The position numbers were made by a program, and so were the translations under genes. The notes under the pieces are model-generated. The model saw only the letters and a program-made list of their open reading frames with translations, was not told where the DNA came from and did no database searches. DNA of 64,000 nucleotides from Lentzea fradiae (GTDB lineage Bacteria > Actinomycetota > Actinomycetes > Mycobacteriales > Pseudonocardiaceae): NCBI RefSeq assembly GCF_900100955.1, contig NZ_FNCC01000011.1, positions 186,001 through 250,000 on the forward strand, in the 5' to 3' direction. Below are positions 9,459-18,083 of the stretch, piece after piece (within the stretch, counting starts at the first letter, position 1; each line of letters starts with the position of its first letter).

Positions 9459-10679
9459 ATGCCTGAGGCCGTGATCGTCTCCGCCGCCCGCTCCCCCATC
9501 GGCCGCGCGGGCAAGGGCTCGCTGAAGGACGTGCGGCCCGACGACCTCGCCGCGCGGATGGTGAAGGCCGCCCTGGACAAGGTGCCGCAGCTCGACCCCG
9601 CGCAGATCGACGACCTCATGCTCGGCTGCGGCCTGCCCGGCGGTGAGCAGGGCTTCAACATGGCGCGCGTCGTCGCCGTACTGCTCGGCCACGACACCCT
9701 GCCGGGCACGACCGTCACCCGGTACTGCGCGTCGTCGCTGCAGACCACGCGCATGGCCCTGCACGCCATCAAGGCGGGCGAGGGCGACGTGTTCATCTCC
9801 GCCGGCGTCGAGACCGTGTCGCGGTTCGCCAAGGGCAGCTCCGACTCGTGGCCGGACACGCACAACCCGGTCTTCGCCGACGCCGAGGCGCGCACCGCCT
9901 CCGTCGCCCAGTCGGGCGCCTCCGAGTGGGTCGACCCGCGCACGCTGGACGTCGTGCCGGACATCTACGTCCCGATGGGCCAGACCGCCGAGAACCTGGC
10001 GCTGCTCAAGGGCGTCTCGCGCAAGGAGATGGACGAGTTCGGCGTCCGCTCGCAGAACCTCGCCGAGAAGGCCATCGCCGACGGCTTCTGGGCCCGCGAG
10101 ATCACGCCCGTGACGCTGCCGGACGGCACCGTCGTCTCGGCCGACGACGGTCCCCGCGCCGGCGTGACGTACGAGGCCGTGTCGCAGCTCAAGCCGGTCT
10201 TCCGCCCGGACGGCCGGATCAACGCGGGCAACTGCTGCGCCCTGAACGACGGCGCCGCGGCTCTGGTGATCATGTCCGACACCAAGGCCCGCGAGCTCGG
10301 CATCACGCCGCTCGCGCGGATCGTCTCGACCGGCGTCTCCGGCCTGTCGCCGGAGATCATGGGCCTGGGCCCGGTGGAGGCGTCGAAGCGGGCGCTCGCG
10401 CTGGCCGGGCTGTCGGTCTCCGACATCGACCTGGTGGAGATCAACGAGGCGTTCGCCGCGCAGGTCATCCCGTCCTACCAGGACCTCGGGATCGACATCG
10501 ACCGCCTGAACGTCAACGGTGGCGCGATCGCCGTCGGCCACCCGTTCGGCATGACGGGCGCGCGGATCACCACCACCCTGATCAACTCGCTGCAGTTCCA
10601 CGACAAGCAGTTCGGTCTCGAGACCATGTGCGTCGGCGGCGGCCAGGGAATGGCGATGGTCATCGAGCGGCTGAGCTGA
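9459..10679 (+). CDS. Acetyl-CoA acetyltransferase (thiolase)
   Basis: The 406-residue thiolase catalyses condensation or cleavage of acyl-CoA. The nucleophile Cys90 lies in TVTRYCASSLQT. The C-terminal His is in GGAIAVGHPFGMTGAR, and the second Cys in the CVGGGQGMAM loop. EINEAFAAQ (about residue 330) is also intact. The ATG at 9459 was preferred to GTG 9456 because CGAGGAG (9445-9451) is then 7 bases away. The position after the SGNH hydrolase matches fadA3 (Rv1074c). Whether it acts in beta-oxidation or acetoacetyl-CoA formation cannot be told here. Confidence 0.92.
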   Translation: MPEAVIVSAARSPIGRAGKGSLKDVRPDDLAARMVKAALDKVPQLDPAQIDDLMLGCGLPGGEQGFNMARVVAVLLGHDTLPGTTVTRYCASSLQTTRMALHAIKAGEGDVFISAGVETVSRFAKGSSDSWPDTHNPVFADAEARTASVAQSGASEWVDPRTLDVVPDIYVPMGQTAENLALLKGVSRKEMDEFGVRSQNLAEKAIADGFWAREITPVTLPDGTVVSADDGPRAGVTYEAVSQLKPVFRPDGRINAGNCCALNDGAAALVIMSDTKARELGITPLARIVSTGVSGLSPEIMGLGPVEASKRALALAGLSVSDIDLVEINEAFAAQVIPSYQDLGIDIDRLNVNGGAIAVGHPFGMTGARITTTLINSLQFHDKQFGLETMCVGGGQGMAMVIERLS

Positions 10680-10707
10680 GCCACCATCACAAAATCTGCA
10701 AATTGAA

Positions 10708-10752
10708 GCCTGCAAGTAGCTTTGCTTCACCCGAACGGAGCTACTCGCAGGC
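10708..10752 (+). terminator. Hairpin downstream of thiolase gene
   Basis: 14-bp arms GCCTGCAAGTAGCT (10708-10721) and AGCTACTCGCAGGC (10739-10752) with one mismatch and a 17-base loop, 28 bases after the stop codon. Confidence 0.7.
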
Positions 10753-10841
10753 ACCCTTTCCGCCGATGACACAAACGTCATCCAATGGCGTCATCAGGCG
10801 AGGGGAAGTCCGTCCCTACCGATGAACAGGAGGGGCCGGAC

Positions 10842-11051
10842 ATGCCGTACGTGTGGTGGCAAAGCGAGTACGACCTGCAGTGCCATGCTTTTTCCCTGGA
10901 CCAGACCGAGGGTGCGCGCAGCTTCTACGAGGCCGTCTGCGCGCACTCGGTGCCCGACGAACGGGTTTCCCGTTCGCAGGCGGGCGCTCTCTGCACACCC
11001 TGCCTGATCAAGGTGGGCACCGAACTGCCCGACGCGCGCTGGCGCGTTTAG
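10842..11051 (+). CDS. Small Cys/His-containing protein, possible zinc ribbon
   Basis: The 69-residue protein begins MPYVWWQSEYDLQCH. The ATG at 10842 has AGGAGG about 8 bases upstream. It carries Cys and His in LQCH, a Cys-x-His (VCAH) and a CTPC pair near the C-terminus, spacing that could bind one zinc ion. No enzyme signature is present and the protein is not recognised. It is monocistronic, with the thiolase terminator before it and a convergent terminator after it. Confidence 0.6.
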   Translation: MPYVWWQSEYDLQCHAFSLDQTEGARSFYEAVCAHSVPDERVSRSQAGALCTPCLIKVGTELPDARWRV

Positions 11052-11107
11052 CCGCGAATTCGCCACGAAGCGGAATTCACCTTCGCGCGTTCGTCTCCGG
11101 AAACGCC

Positions 11108-11141
11108 GGAGGGGCGCCCCGCCGCAGCGGAACGCCCCTCC
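11108..11141. terminator. Convergent terminator between small Cys/His protein and Bax-inhibitor-like gene
   Basis: Arms GGAGGGGCG (11108-11116) and CGCCCCTCC (11133-11141) are perfect inverted repeats with a 16-base loop. Confidence 0.65.
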
Positions 11142-11157
11142 GTCGAACACCCGGACG

Positions 11158-11964
11158 TCAGTCCGAGTTGAAGTACGACAGCAGGCGCAGGATCTCGGTG
11201 TACAGCCACACCAGGGTGACCGTGAGACCGAACGCGATCTGCCACGCGAACTTCGCCGGGACGCCGGCGCGGATCGCCTGGTCGGCGGCGTCGAAGTCGA
11301 TCAGGAAGCTGAACGCCGCGAGGCCGATGCAGACGAGGCTGAAGATGATCGCGAGCGGGCCACCGTCGCGCAGGCCGAGGCCGCCGTCGGTGAAGAAGCT
11401 CATGATCAGGTTGAAGAGCATGAGGACGCCGACGCCGATGATCGCGCCGACGATCCACTTGGTGAACTTCGGCGTGACGCGGATCGCGCCCGTCTTGTAG
11501 ACCACCAGCATGCCGGCGAAGACGCCGATCGTGCCGATGATGGCCTGGCCGATCACCACGACACCCTGGCCGGGGTTGCCCGTCCACCTGTCGACCATCG
11601 AGCCGATGATGCCGCTGAACGCGCCGAGGAAGATGCCCTCGACCGCCGCGTAGGCGAGCACGAGCGGCGGGCTCGGCATGCGCTTGAAGGTGATGACGAG
11701 CGCGAGCACCAGACCGATGATCGCGGCCGGGAACAGCAGGGCCCACGCCTGCATGAGGTAGGTGACGACCGCGGTGGCCGCGACCACGGCGAGCGTGATG
11801 CCCGTCTTGGTGACGACGTCGTCGATCGTCATCGGCCGCTCGCTGGTCAGCGGCGGCGGAGCCTGCTGGTAGCCGGCCTGTTCAGGCTGGCCGAAGCCTG
11901 CGTAGCCTCCGTACCCGCCGCCTGTCGGCAGGTTACGGAAAGCCGGGTTGCTGCTGGAGCGCAC
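11158..11964 (-). CDS. Bax inhibitor-1/YccA family membrane protein
   Basis: The 268-residue integral membrane protein has a cytoplasmic Gly/Tyr/Pro-rich N-terminus (about 1-45) and seven hydrophobic segments between about 50 and 262. Late segments such as FSFLIDFDAAD and the terminal YTEILRLLSYF match the Bax1-I (TMBIM) family, whose conserved late-helix aspartates form a pH-sensing ion path in characterised bacterial members. The start is GTG at 11964. Its role in actinobacteria is not established; a calcium or proton leak is known only for other family members. Confidence 0.85.
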   Translation of the reverse strand: MRSSSNPAFRNLPTGGGYGGYAGFGQPEQAGYQQAPPPLTSERPMTIDDVVTKTGITLAVVAATAVVTYLMQAWALLFPAAIIGLVLALVITFKRMPSPPLVLAYAAVEGIFLGAFSGIIGSMVDRWTGNPGQGVVVIGQAIIGTIGVFAGMLVVYKTGAIRVTPKFTKWIVGAIIGVGVLMLFNLIMSFFTDGGLGLRDGGPLAIIFSLVCIGLAAFSFLIDFDAADQAIRAGVPAKFAWQIAFGLTVTLVWLYTEILRLLSYFNSD

Positions 11965-12283
11965 CTGGTCCTCCTGGGGCGTTGCTTTACGCCGTCACGG
12001 GGTACAACGAGCACGCTCTGTGCCAGGTTCCCCGTCGGGTAAAGGCGACTTTACCCCTGCCGACGATCACACGTGGGCGAACGCCCCTCCAACTCCGGAG
12101 CGTTATCAACCTGCGGCGTGTCGTCGCGTGTCCCGGCCAATTCCTGTAACCGGCGTCACATCCTGATCACGGTCACACGTTAGGTGACATGAGACTTCAG
12201 CCTCGTGGCGGCTTGTTTCGGATGGGGCGGAACGACAAGCTCGCACGGGATGGTCGGGCAGGTCAGAGGGGACCGAATTCGAA
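11965..12283. other. Gene-free divergent upstream region (319 bases)
   Basis: This is the space between the divergent Bax-inhibitor-like and surface-protein genes. No supported gene is seen. GTCAC-N7-GTGAC (12172-12188) is a short inverted repeat about 100 bases before the surface-protein start and could be an operator. GAGGGG (about 12267) is a weak ribosome site for the gene at 12284. Confidence 0.4.
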
Positions 12284-13672
12284 ATGGGCTGGAAACGTCT
12301 GGCCGCCGTGGCGATGGTCTCGGGGCTCGCGCTCCTGACCGCCCCCGCGACGGCGACCGCAGTCGGCGTCAAGGGCATCGGCCACAACGCGTCCGGGCTC
12401 CAGCCCAACGCCACACCGGGCAGCGAGTGGCACGGGTCGTACGTCTGGCAGGACAAGCACGTCTGGTGCGTGCAGTACGCCCTGCCCGCACCGGACAGCA
12501 ACGTCGGCTACAAGGAAGGCGACGCGCTGCGCACCAAGGCGGGCAAGGACCTCGCTCCCGAGATCGCGGCGAACATCTCCTACCTGCTGCTGCGCTACTC
12601 CACGACGAAGTCGCCGGACGAGGCCGCCGCGCTCGCGCACCTGCTGCACAGCTGGACGTCCGCGCCGGACGGCGAGGTCCGCCTCGACACGACCGACCCG
12701 AAGTACCTCGCCTACGACGCCGCCTTCTACGCCGCGCGCCTGCCGCAGTCCGTCATGGACACCGTCGCGCGCATCAAGGCCGACGCGGAGGCCAACCGCG
12801 GGCCGTGGACGCTCAGCGCCGCCGCGCCGAAGGAACCGCTGGTGATCGGGACCGAGTCCACCTGGACGCTGTCCCTGGTCAAGGCCAACGAGAAGGGCGT
12901 CACGAACGCGCCCATCGCCTTCACGCTGACCGACGCGCAGCTCGCCGACGGCAGCACGAGCGGCACCGCCACCACCGGCGCCGAGGGCGAGCCGGCCGTC
13001 GTGAAGATCATCCCGACCGGCGAGAAGCCGTCGATCGCGGCCGTCGCGGACTCCCCCGCCGACCGTCCCGTCGTGCACTTCCCCATCCAGACCGAGAACA
13101 TGCAGCGCATGGTCACGACGGGCGGCGAGAAGAAGCTCAGCGCGAACGCCGAGGGCCAGGCCAAGACCGCGCCCGGCGCCGTGAAGATCACGAAGATCGA
13201 CTCCGAGACCAAGAAGTCGATCGCGGGCGTCGCGCTGCGCGTCACGGCCGCGGACAAGACGTCGGCCGCGAAGAAGCAGGACGACTCGGACCTGGTCGGC
13301 ACCGACGGCAAGCCGCTGGTGCTGCAGACCGGCCAGGACGGCACGGCCGAGATCCCCGACCTGCGCACCCCGCAGGAGATCTGCCTCGTCGAGGTCGCCG
13401 CGCCGCAGGGGTACGAGGAGTTCTTCGACGTGCAGGCACCGCCGTCCGCGTGCGGCACGCTCGCGGCCGGGCAGACGCTCGCGCTGGAGATGGTGAACAA
13501 GCCGAACAAGCCGGTCGTGCCGAGCACGATCCCGGCGGGCACCGAGGGGCAGACGCCGGTCGCGACCGCGTCGTTCGACACCCAGCTGCGTCCCGGGCTG
13601 ATGCTCGGGGTGGCCGGACTGGTGCTGGCCGGTGCCGCGCTGGCAGGCTTCCTGGTGTGGCGCAGGCAGTGA
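12284..13672 (+). CDS. Cell-surface protein with Ig-like/SpaA-like domains and C-terminal anchor
   Basis: The 462-residue protein has a signal peptide (about 1-27), an N-terminal alpha-rich region (30-170) resembling actinobacterial thioester-type adhesin heads (HVWCVQYALP, then ISYLLLRYS ... HLLHSW), an Ig-like strand-rich domain (about 185-275), a SpaA/Cna-B-like domain (about 300-410; VKITKIDSETKKSIAGVALRV) and a C-terminal transmembrane helix ending FLVWRRQ. The Gln expected for an internal thioester is not apparent. No LPXTG or LAXTG motif precedes the final helix, yet a class F sortase overlaps its stop by 4 bases (GTGA). It is probably that sortase's partner or simply membrane-anchored. 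Confidence 0.8.
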   Translation: MGWKRLAAVAMVSGLALLTAPATATAVGVKGIGHNASGLQPNATPGSEWHGSYVWQDKHVWCVQYALPAPDSNVGYKEGDALRTKAGKDLAPEIAANISYLLLRYSTTKSPDEAAALAHLLHSWTSAPDGEVRLDTTDPKYLAYDAAFYAARLPQSVMDTVARIKADAEANRGPWTLSAAAPKEPLVIGTESTWTLSLVKANEKGVTNAPIAFTLTDAQLADGSTSGTATTGAEGEPAVVKIIPTGEKPSIAAVADSPADRPVVHFPIQTENMQRMVTTGGEKKLSANAEGQAKTAPGAVKITKIDSETKKSIAGVALRVTAADKTSAAKKQDDSDLVGTDGKPLVLQTGQDGTAEIPDLRTPQEICLVEVAAPQGYEEFFDVQAPPSACGTLAAGQTLALEMVNKPNKPVVPSTIPAGTEGQTPVATASFDTQLRPGLMLGVAGLVLAGAALAGFLVWRRQ

Positions 13673-14373
13673 GTCCCAAGGCGTTCCTGACCGGCGCGCT
13701 GGTGGCGGGGATCGCCGCCGCCGGCGCGCTGGTGGGCACGTCCGAGGTGGAGGTCGTTCCCGGGCGCTCCGTCGCGGCCGAGATCCCCGTCGTCGGCCCC
13801 GGTCCCGTGGCGGACAGCCTCAGCACCGGCCGCGGCGCCGATCTCACCGGTCTGGTGGGCGGCGCGAACACCGAGAAGGCGAAACCCGCCGACCCGCCCG
13901 CGCCGCAGGAACAGCAGCAGTCCGCGCCGCCCAAGGCCAGTCCCGGTTCCGTGCGGCTGCCCGCCGGTGGCTCTGCCACGCTGGTGCGCAAGGAGGTGCG
14001 CGACGGCGTGCTGCCCGTGCCCGACGGCATCGGCGAGGCCACCTGGTGGGGCACCGGCCTGGCCGCCGAGGAGGGCGCGACGGTCCTCGCCGGGCACGTC
14101 GACTGGAAGGGCGCGCGGGGCCCGTTCGCGGAGCTGTGGCAGGCGCAGAACGGCCGTGAGGTCGTGATCGCCGACGACGCCGGCACGGAGTTCCGGTTCC
14201 GCATCAAGCAGATCGAGACCGTGCGCAAGGAGGAGCTGCCCGCGCGCGCCGTCGAGTTCTTCGGCCCCCGCGGCCCGCACCGGCTCGTGCTCGTCACGTG
14301 CGGAGGCACCTGGGTGGGTGGCCAGCAGGGTTACGAAGCCAACCGCGTGGTGATCGCCGAACCCGTTCGGTGA
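13669..14373 (+). CDS. Class F sortase
   Basis: This membrane transpeptidase is 234 residues long, with an N-terminal anchor (about 4-24), a long Pro/Ala/Gln linker (30-105) and the sortase barrel (about 110-234). The catalytic triad is readable: His143 (LAGHVDWKG), Cys211 (LVLVTCGGTW) and Arg226 (YEANRVV). The HVDW context and small size fit actinobacterial class F. The GTG start overlaps the surface-protein stop (GTGA), so the two are co-translated. Substrates of class F enzymes are largely unknown; the neighbouring protein is the obvious candidate. Confidence 0.88.
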   Translation: MSPKAFLTGALVAGIAAAGALVGTSEVEVVPGRSVAAEIPVVGPGPVADSLSTGRGADLTGLVGGANTEKAKPADPPAPQEQQQSAPPKASPGSVRLPAGGSATLVRKEVRDGVLPVPDGIGEATWWGTGLAAEEGATVLAGHVDWKGARGPFAELWQAQNGREVVIADDAGTEFRFRIKQIETVRKEELPARAVEFFGPRGPHRLVLVTCGGTWVGGQQGYEANRVVIAEPVR

Positions 14374-14412
14374 CGAAGCAACCCGTTCGGGTGACTAGTC
14401 GTCTCCCTAAGT

Positions 14413-15579
14413 GTGAAGCGCTGGGGATGGCTGACCACGGGTGTGGCATTGGCTTTGGTTCTGGTCCTCGTGATGACCATCGGGCACGACGAGGACGCGG
14501 AGAACCAGGCACAGGCCGGCCCGCTGCCGACGGCACCCCGGTTGCCCGCGCCCAAGGACACCGGCCCCACGCCCACCGTCCCCGCTCCCACGCCGGAGCA
14601 GCTGGCCAGGCAACCCTGGATGCACAAGCTCGCTCCCGGTGAGAAGCCCCCGCAGTTCGTGCTCTTCTCGTTCGACGGCGCGGTGTCCGAGAAGCACTGG
14701 AACAAGGTCCTGCCGATCGCCAAGGCCAAGAACGCGCGCGTGACCGGACTGCTGTCCGGCGTCTACATGGTGTCGGACCAGGACAAGTCGCAGTACCAGC
14801 CGCCGGCAGGGCTCAAGCGCGGTCTCTCCGACATCGCGTTCGGCGGCAGCAGGCAGGACATCGCGCACCGCATCGGCTACCTCAACCGGGTCATCGAGGA
14901 CGGCCACGAGATCGGCACGCACTACAACGGCCACTTCTGCTCCGGCGGCAGCCAGCCGTCGGTCGACAAGTGGGACACCAAGGCGTGGAACGACGAGCTC
15001 GACCAGTTCGCCCAGATCGTCGACAAGTCGCGCGCCTCCGGGCTGAAGCTGCCGGAAGGCGCTGTCCGGGGTGGACGGACGCCGTGTCTGGAAGGCAACT
15101 GGGACCAGGCTTTCCCCGCGATGGCCGCGCACGGGCTCGTCTACGACACCAGCCAGGTGGCGCTCGGCGTGCAGTGGCCGTTCGTCCAGAACGGGGTGTG
15201 GGAGTTCCCGATGCCCGAGGTGCGGGTTCCCGCGCTGGGCAGGCAGGTCGTCATGATGGACTTCAACCTCTGGTACGCGCTCAACGGCGCGAAGGAGGAG
15301 CCGGAACGGGCGGACGAGTTCGCCCAGATCGTGTTCAACACCTACAAGTCGGTGCATCGGGCCGCGCTGGACGGCAACCGCGCGCCGATGGTGGTCGGCA
15401 ACCACTTCAACGAGTGGAACGGGTCGGCGTTCTCGAACGCGATGGAGCAGTTCCTCGAGTACGTGTGCGACAAGCCGGAGACGGTGTGCGCCACGTACAC
15501 CGAGGTGATCCAGTGGATGCAGCTGCAGGACCCCGCGGTGCTCGCCCAGCTCCGCGGGATGCCCGCAGCACGCAACTGA
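14413..15579 (+). CDS. Exported polysaccharide deacetylase-like protein
   Basis: The 388-residue protein has an N-terminal membrane anchor/signal (about 6-23), a Pro/Thr linker (38-70) and a NodB-like catalytic domain (about 80-385). Metal-site residues fit a CE4-type fold: Asp88 in FSFDGAV (the usual FDDG is altered) and HxxxH His170/His174 in EIGTHYNGH. A C-terminal block with HFNEW supplies another candidate ligand. The atypical first motif means that activity on chitin or peptidoglycan sugars is an inference. It lies 39 bases after the sortase gene, completing a likely surface-modification operon. Confidence 0.8.
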   Translation: MKRWGWLTTGVALALVLVLVMTIGHDEDAENQAQAGPLPTAPRLPAPKDTGPTPTVPAPTPEQLARQPWMHKLAPGEKPPQFVLFSFDGAVSEKHWNKVLPIAKAKNARVTGLLSGVYMVSDQDKSQYQPPAGLKRGLSDIAFGGSRQDIAHRIGYLNRVIEDGHEIGTHYNGHFCSGGSQPSVDKWDTKAWNDELDQFAQIVDKSRASGLKLPEGAVRGGRTPCLEGNWDQAFPAMAAHGLVYDTSQVALGVQWPFVQNGVWEFPMPEVRVPALGRQVVMMDFNLWYALNGAKEEPERADEFAQIVFNTYKSVHRAALDGNRAPMVVGNHFNEWNGSAFSNAMEQFLEYVCDKPETVCATYTEVIQWMQLQDPAVLAQLRGMPAARN

Positions 15580-15598
15580 TCCGTCAGTCCTCGAACCG

Positions 15599-16636
15599 TC
15601 AGCCGTCGGTCGAGACGATCCGGTCGTCCGTCGGGCCGGGGAAGCCGTTGGTGTCCTGGTTCGACGTGCCGAACCACAGGGTGCCGTCCGGCGCCGAGGC
15701 GATCGCGCGCACCCGGCCGTAGCGGGTGAACAGGGCCTGCGGCGTGCCGAGGTCCGTGCCGTCGACCGGGATCTTCCACACCCGCCTGCCGGTCACCGCG
15801 CCGACGTACAGCGCGTCGCCGTGGACGTCGATGCCCGTCGGGCCCGCCAGGTAGTTGGGCCACGTGATGACCGGGTTGGTCATGCCGGGTTCGGAGCAGG
15901 TGCCCTCGCAGGTCGGCCAGCCGTAGTTCTTGCCGGCCTCGATGCGGTTGACCTCGTCGGTCCGGTTGTTGCCGAACTCCGTGGCGTAGACGGCGCCGCC
16001 GACGAACGTGATGCCCTGGGCGTTGCGGTGGCCGATCGAGTAGACGACGCTGCCCTCCCGCGGGTTGCCGGGGGCGGGCTGGCCGGTGGCGTCGAAGCGG
16101 AGCACCTTGCCGCCCAGCGAGTCCCAGTCCTGCGCGAGGGCGGTGTCCTGGGCGTCGCCCGTGGTGGCCCACAGGTAGCCGTCCGCACCCCACTCCAGAC
16201 CGCCGCCGTTGTGGAACTTGGCACGCGGGATGCCGGTCACGATCGGCTCCGGCGTCCCGCCGAGCTGGAGCTTCGCGACCCGGTTGTCGGTGTCGGTCGT
16301 GTAGTAGATGAAGACGGAGTTGTCCTCCTCGAACGTCTTCGACACGGCCAGGCCGAGCAGGCCGCCCTCACCGCCGGTCGTCCTGGCCTCCTCGACGACG
16401 TCGAGCTCGGTCACGGTCGTGCCGCTGATCTTCTTGATCTTGAACGTGTCCCGTTCGGTGAAGATGCCGCTGCCGTCCGGCAGGAACTCGATGTCCCACG
16501 GGATGTCGAGGTTCGTGGTGAGGGTCCGCTCGGCCAGTGGAGAGGGGTCGTCCGGGGCCGAGGAGGCCGGGGTGACGCAGAGGCCGGCTGCCACGGCGGT
16601 GCAGGCTGCCACGGCCGCGATGCGACGAGCACGCAT
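15599..16636 (-). CDS. Secreted PQQ-dependent sugar dehydrogenase (GSDH/sorbosone family)
   Basis: The 345-residue protein has a signal peptide (about 1-27) and a six-bladed propeller of the soluble glucose/sorbosone dehydrogenase family. Diagnostic segments are GEGGLLGLAVS, FHNGGGLEWGADGYLW (propeller His near the PQQ site), SIGHRNAQGI (second His) and GKNYGWPTCEG. It oxidises aldose sugars outside the cell with PQQ as cofactor. It is divergent from pqqA, so enzyme and cofactor synthesis form one functional module. The exact sugar cannot be assigned. Confidence 0.9.
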   Translation of the reverse strand: MRARRIAAVAACTAVAAGLCVTPASSAPDDPSPLAERTLTTNLDIPWDIEFLPDGSGIFTERDTFKIKKISGTTVTELDVVEEARTTGGEGGLLGLAVSKTFEEDNSVFIYYTTDTDNRVAKLQLGGTPEPIVTGIPRAKFHNGGGLEWGADGYLWATTGDAQDTALAQDWDSLGGKVLRFDATGQPAPGNPREGSVVYSIGHRNAQGITFVGGAVYATEFGNNRTDEVNRIEAGKNYGWPTCEGTCSEPGMTNPVITWPNYLAGPTGIDVHGDALYVGAVTGRRVWKIPVDGTDLGTPQALFTRYGRVRAIASAPDGTLWFGTSNQDTNGFPGPTDDRIVSTDG

Positions 16637-16935
16637 GTGCTCTCCTTCTGTCCGCTCGTAGAAATTGGGCTTCGGCGGCGGAGTTGCAGGGCGTGGTTAC
16701 CCAATCACACTTCGCAGTAACCACAAAAGGTCATCCGACGTGTCGTGTCGAAAATCGACTTCTCTTCGTCGAATCACGAGGTGGGCGGCTCTGTCACCCG
16801 ATGATTTCAGGGAACTCCCTGTACGGTCTGGACCTCCGCCGTGCGGAGCACCTACCGTGGGACCACCGCCGCGCCTCACGGAAAGCGCTTGCACGCCCGC
16901 TCGGGCACGCAGGCAGGACACCCGAGGAGATGCGC
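16637..16935. promoter_or_regulatory. Divergent control region between sugar dehydrogenase and pqqA
   Basis: This gene-free interval (299 bases) must hold both promoters. GTGGTTAC (16693-16700) and GTAACCAC (16717-16724) form a perfect inverted repeat with 16 bases between, a possible dimer or tetramer operator. A second imperfect repeat, TCGTG ... CACGA, spans about 16743-16779. TACGGT near 16820 is a candidate -10 for pqqA. Confidence 0.5.
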
Positions 16936-17058
16936 ATGAACGCTGCCGTCACCCCCACCGAGCCGAAGCTCCCCGAGGTCAGGCGCGAGTGGGTGAAGCC
17001 GGACTTCCGCGACTTCGAGACGCCGATGGAGGTCACCGCCTACGCGGCCCGCGGCTGA
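16936..17058 (+). CDS. pqqA: PQQ precursor peptide PqqA
   Basis: The 40-residue peptide is the ribosomal substrate for PQQ. The core motif EVTAY near its end provides Glu32 and Tyr36, the residues cross-linked by PqqE and built into PQQ. The WVKPDFRDFE block before it matches the W-KP-F-D pattern of other PqqA peptides. ATG 16936 was preferred to ATG 16930 because GAGGAG (16924-16929) abuts the latter. The leader is about 15 residues longer than the classic 23-24 residue PqqA. It is followed by pqqC after 75 bases. Confidence 0.92.
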   Translation: MNAAVTPTEPKLPEVRREWVKPDFRDFETPMEVTAYAARG

Positions 17059-17133
17059 CGTCAGGCTCCGCGCCGGGGTCTCCCGCCGGGAGGCCCCGGT
17101 TCCCCCTCCCCTCGAAGCAGGAGATCCGAGCTG

Positions 17134-17823
17134 ATGACGGCCGTCGCCCCCGAGGAGTTCGTCGGCGAGCTGCGCGCACTCGCACCCCGTTACTGGGACA
17201 GCCACCCGTTCCACCTGCGCATGCACGCCGGTGAGCTGTGCAAGGACGAGCTGCGGCTGTGGGCCGCGAACCGCTGGTACTACCAGCGGTGCATCGCGCA
17301 GAAGGACGCCGCGATCCTCTCCAACTGCCCGCTGCCGGACGTCCGCAGGCAGTGGCGCGACCGGATCGTCTGGCACGACGGCACCCGGCCCGGCGAGGGC
17401 GGCGCCGAGAACTGGATCCGCCTCGCCGAGGCCGTCGGGCTGTCCCGCGAGGAGGTGCTGGACGAACGCCACGTGCTGCCGGGAGTCCGGTTCGCGGTCG
17501 ACGCCTACGTGAACTTCGCGCGCACCCGGCCGTGGGTCGTCGCGGTCGCGTCCGGGCTGACCGAGATGTTCTCGGGTGCGTTGATGCGCAAGCGTCTGGC
17601 GGCGTTGCGGGAGCAGTACCCGTGGATCGCCGAAGAGGGCTTCGCGTACTTCACCCACCGCATCCAGGCCGTCTCCGGCGAAGGACAGGCCACTGTGGAC
17701 ATCGTGGTCGAGCATTCCGTGACGCGGGAACAACAGCTGGAGGCCATCGCCGCGCTGTCGTTCAAGTGCGACGTGCTGCGCGCCTTGCTCGACACCGTCG
17801 ACTACTACGCGGGCAAGTCATGA
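17134..17823 (+). CDS. pqqC: Pyrroloquinoline-quinone synthase PqqC
   Basis: PqqC catalyses the last step, ring closure and eight-electron oxidation of AHQQ to PQQ, without a metal. The 229-residue helical protein contains the family blocks YWDSHPFHLRMHAGEL, NRWYYQR, and the C-terminal LDTVDYYAG that ends most PqqC proteins. AGGAG lies about 9 bases before the ATG. Its stop overlaps pqqD by ATGA. Confidence 0.95.
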   Translation: MTAVAPEEFVGELRALAPRYWDSHPFHLRMHAGELCKDELRLWAANRWYYQRCIAQKDAAILSNCPLPDVRRQWRDRIVWHDGTRPGEGGAENWIRLAEAVGLSREEVLDERHVLPGVRFAVDAYVNFARTRPWVVAVASGLTEMFSGALMRKRLAALREQYPWIAEEGFAYFTHRIQAVSGEGQATVDIVVEHSVTREQQLEAIAALSFKCDVLRALLDTVDYYAGKS

Positions 17824-18083
17824 CCGGTGCCGTTCCACGTCTGCGGCGCGGCGTGAAATGCACCTACGACCAGGTCCGTTCCGCACACGTCGTGCTGTTC
17901 CCCGAGGGCGTGCTGGTGCTGAACGAGACCGCGGCCTCCGTCGTGTCGTTGTGCGACGGGGTCCGATCGGTCGGCGACATCGCCGCGGCTCTGTCCGCCG
18001 AGTACGACGGCGTCGAACCGGACGACGTGGCGGCGCTCGTCGCCCGCCTGGCCGAGCGGAGGGTGGTGGACGTCGATGGCTGA
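17820..18083 (+). CDS. pqqD: PQQ peptide chaperone PqqD
   Basis: PqqD is the 87-residue winged-helix-like chaperone that binds PqqA and presents it to PqqE. The pattern of early conserved Arg/Gly residues, VVLNETAASVVSLCDG and a C-terminal three-helix segment (DVAALVARLAERRVVDV) is typical of RRE domains. It overlaps pqqC by 4 bases and pqqE by 8 bases, indicating coupled translation in the order C-D-E. Confidence 0.93.
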   Translation: MTGAVPRLRRGVKCTYDQVRSAHVVLFPEGVLVLNETAASVVSLCDGVRSVGDIAAALSAEYDGVEPDDVAALVARLAERRVVDVDG

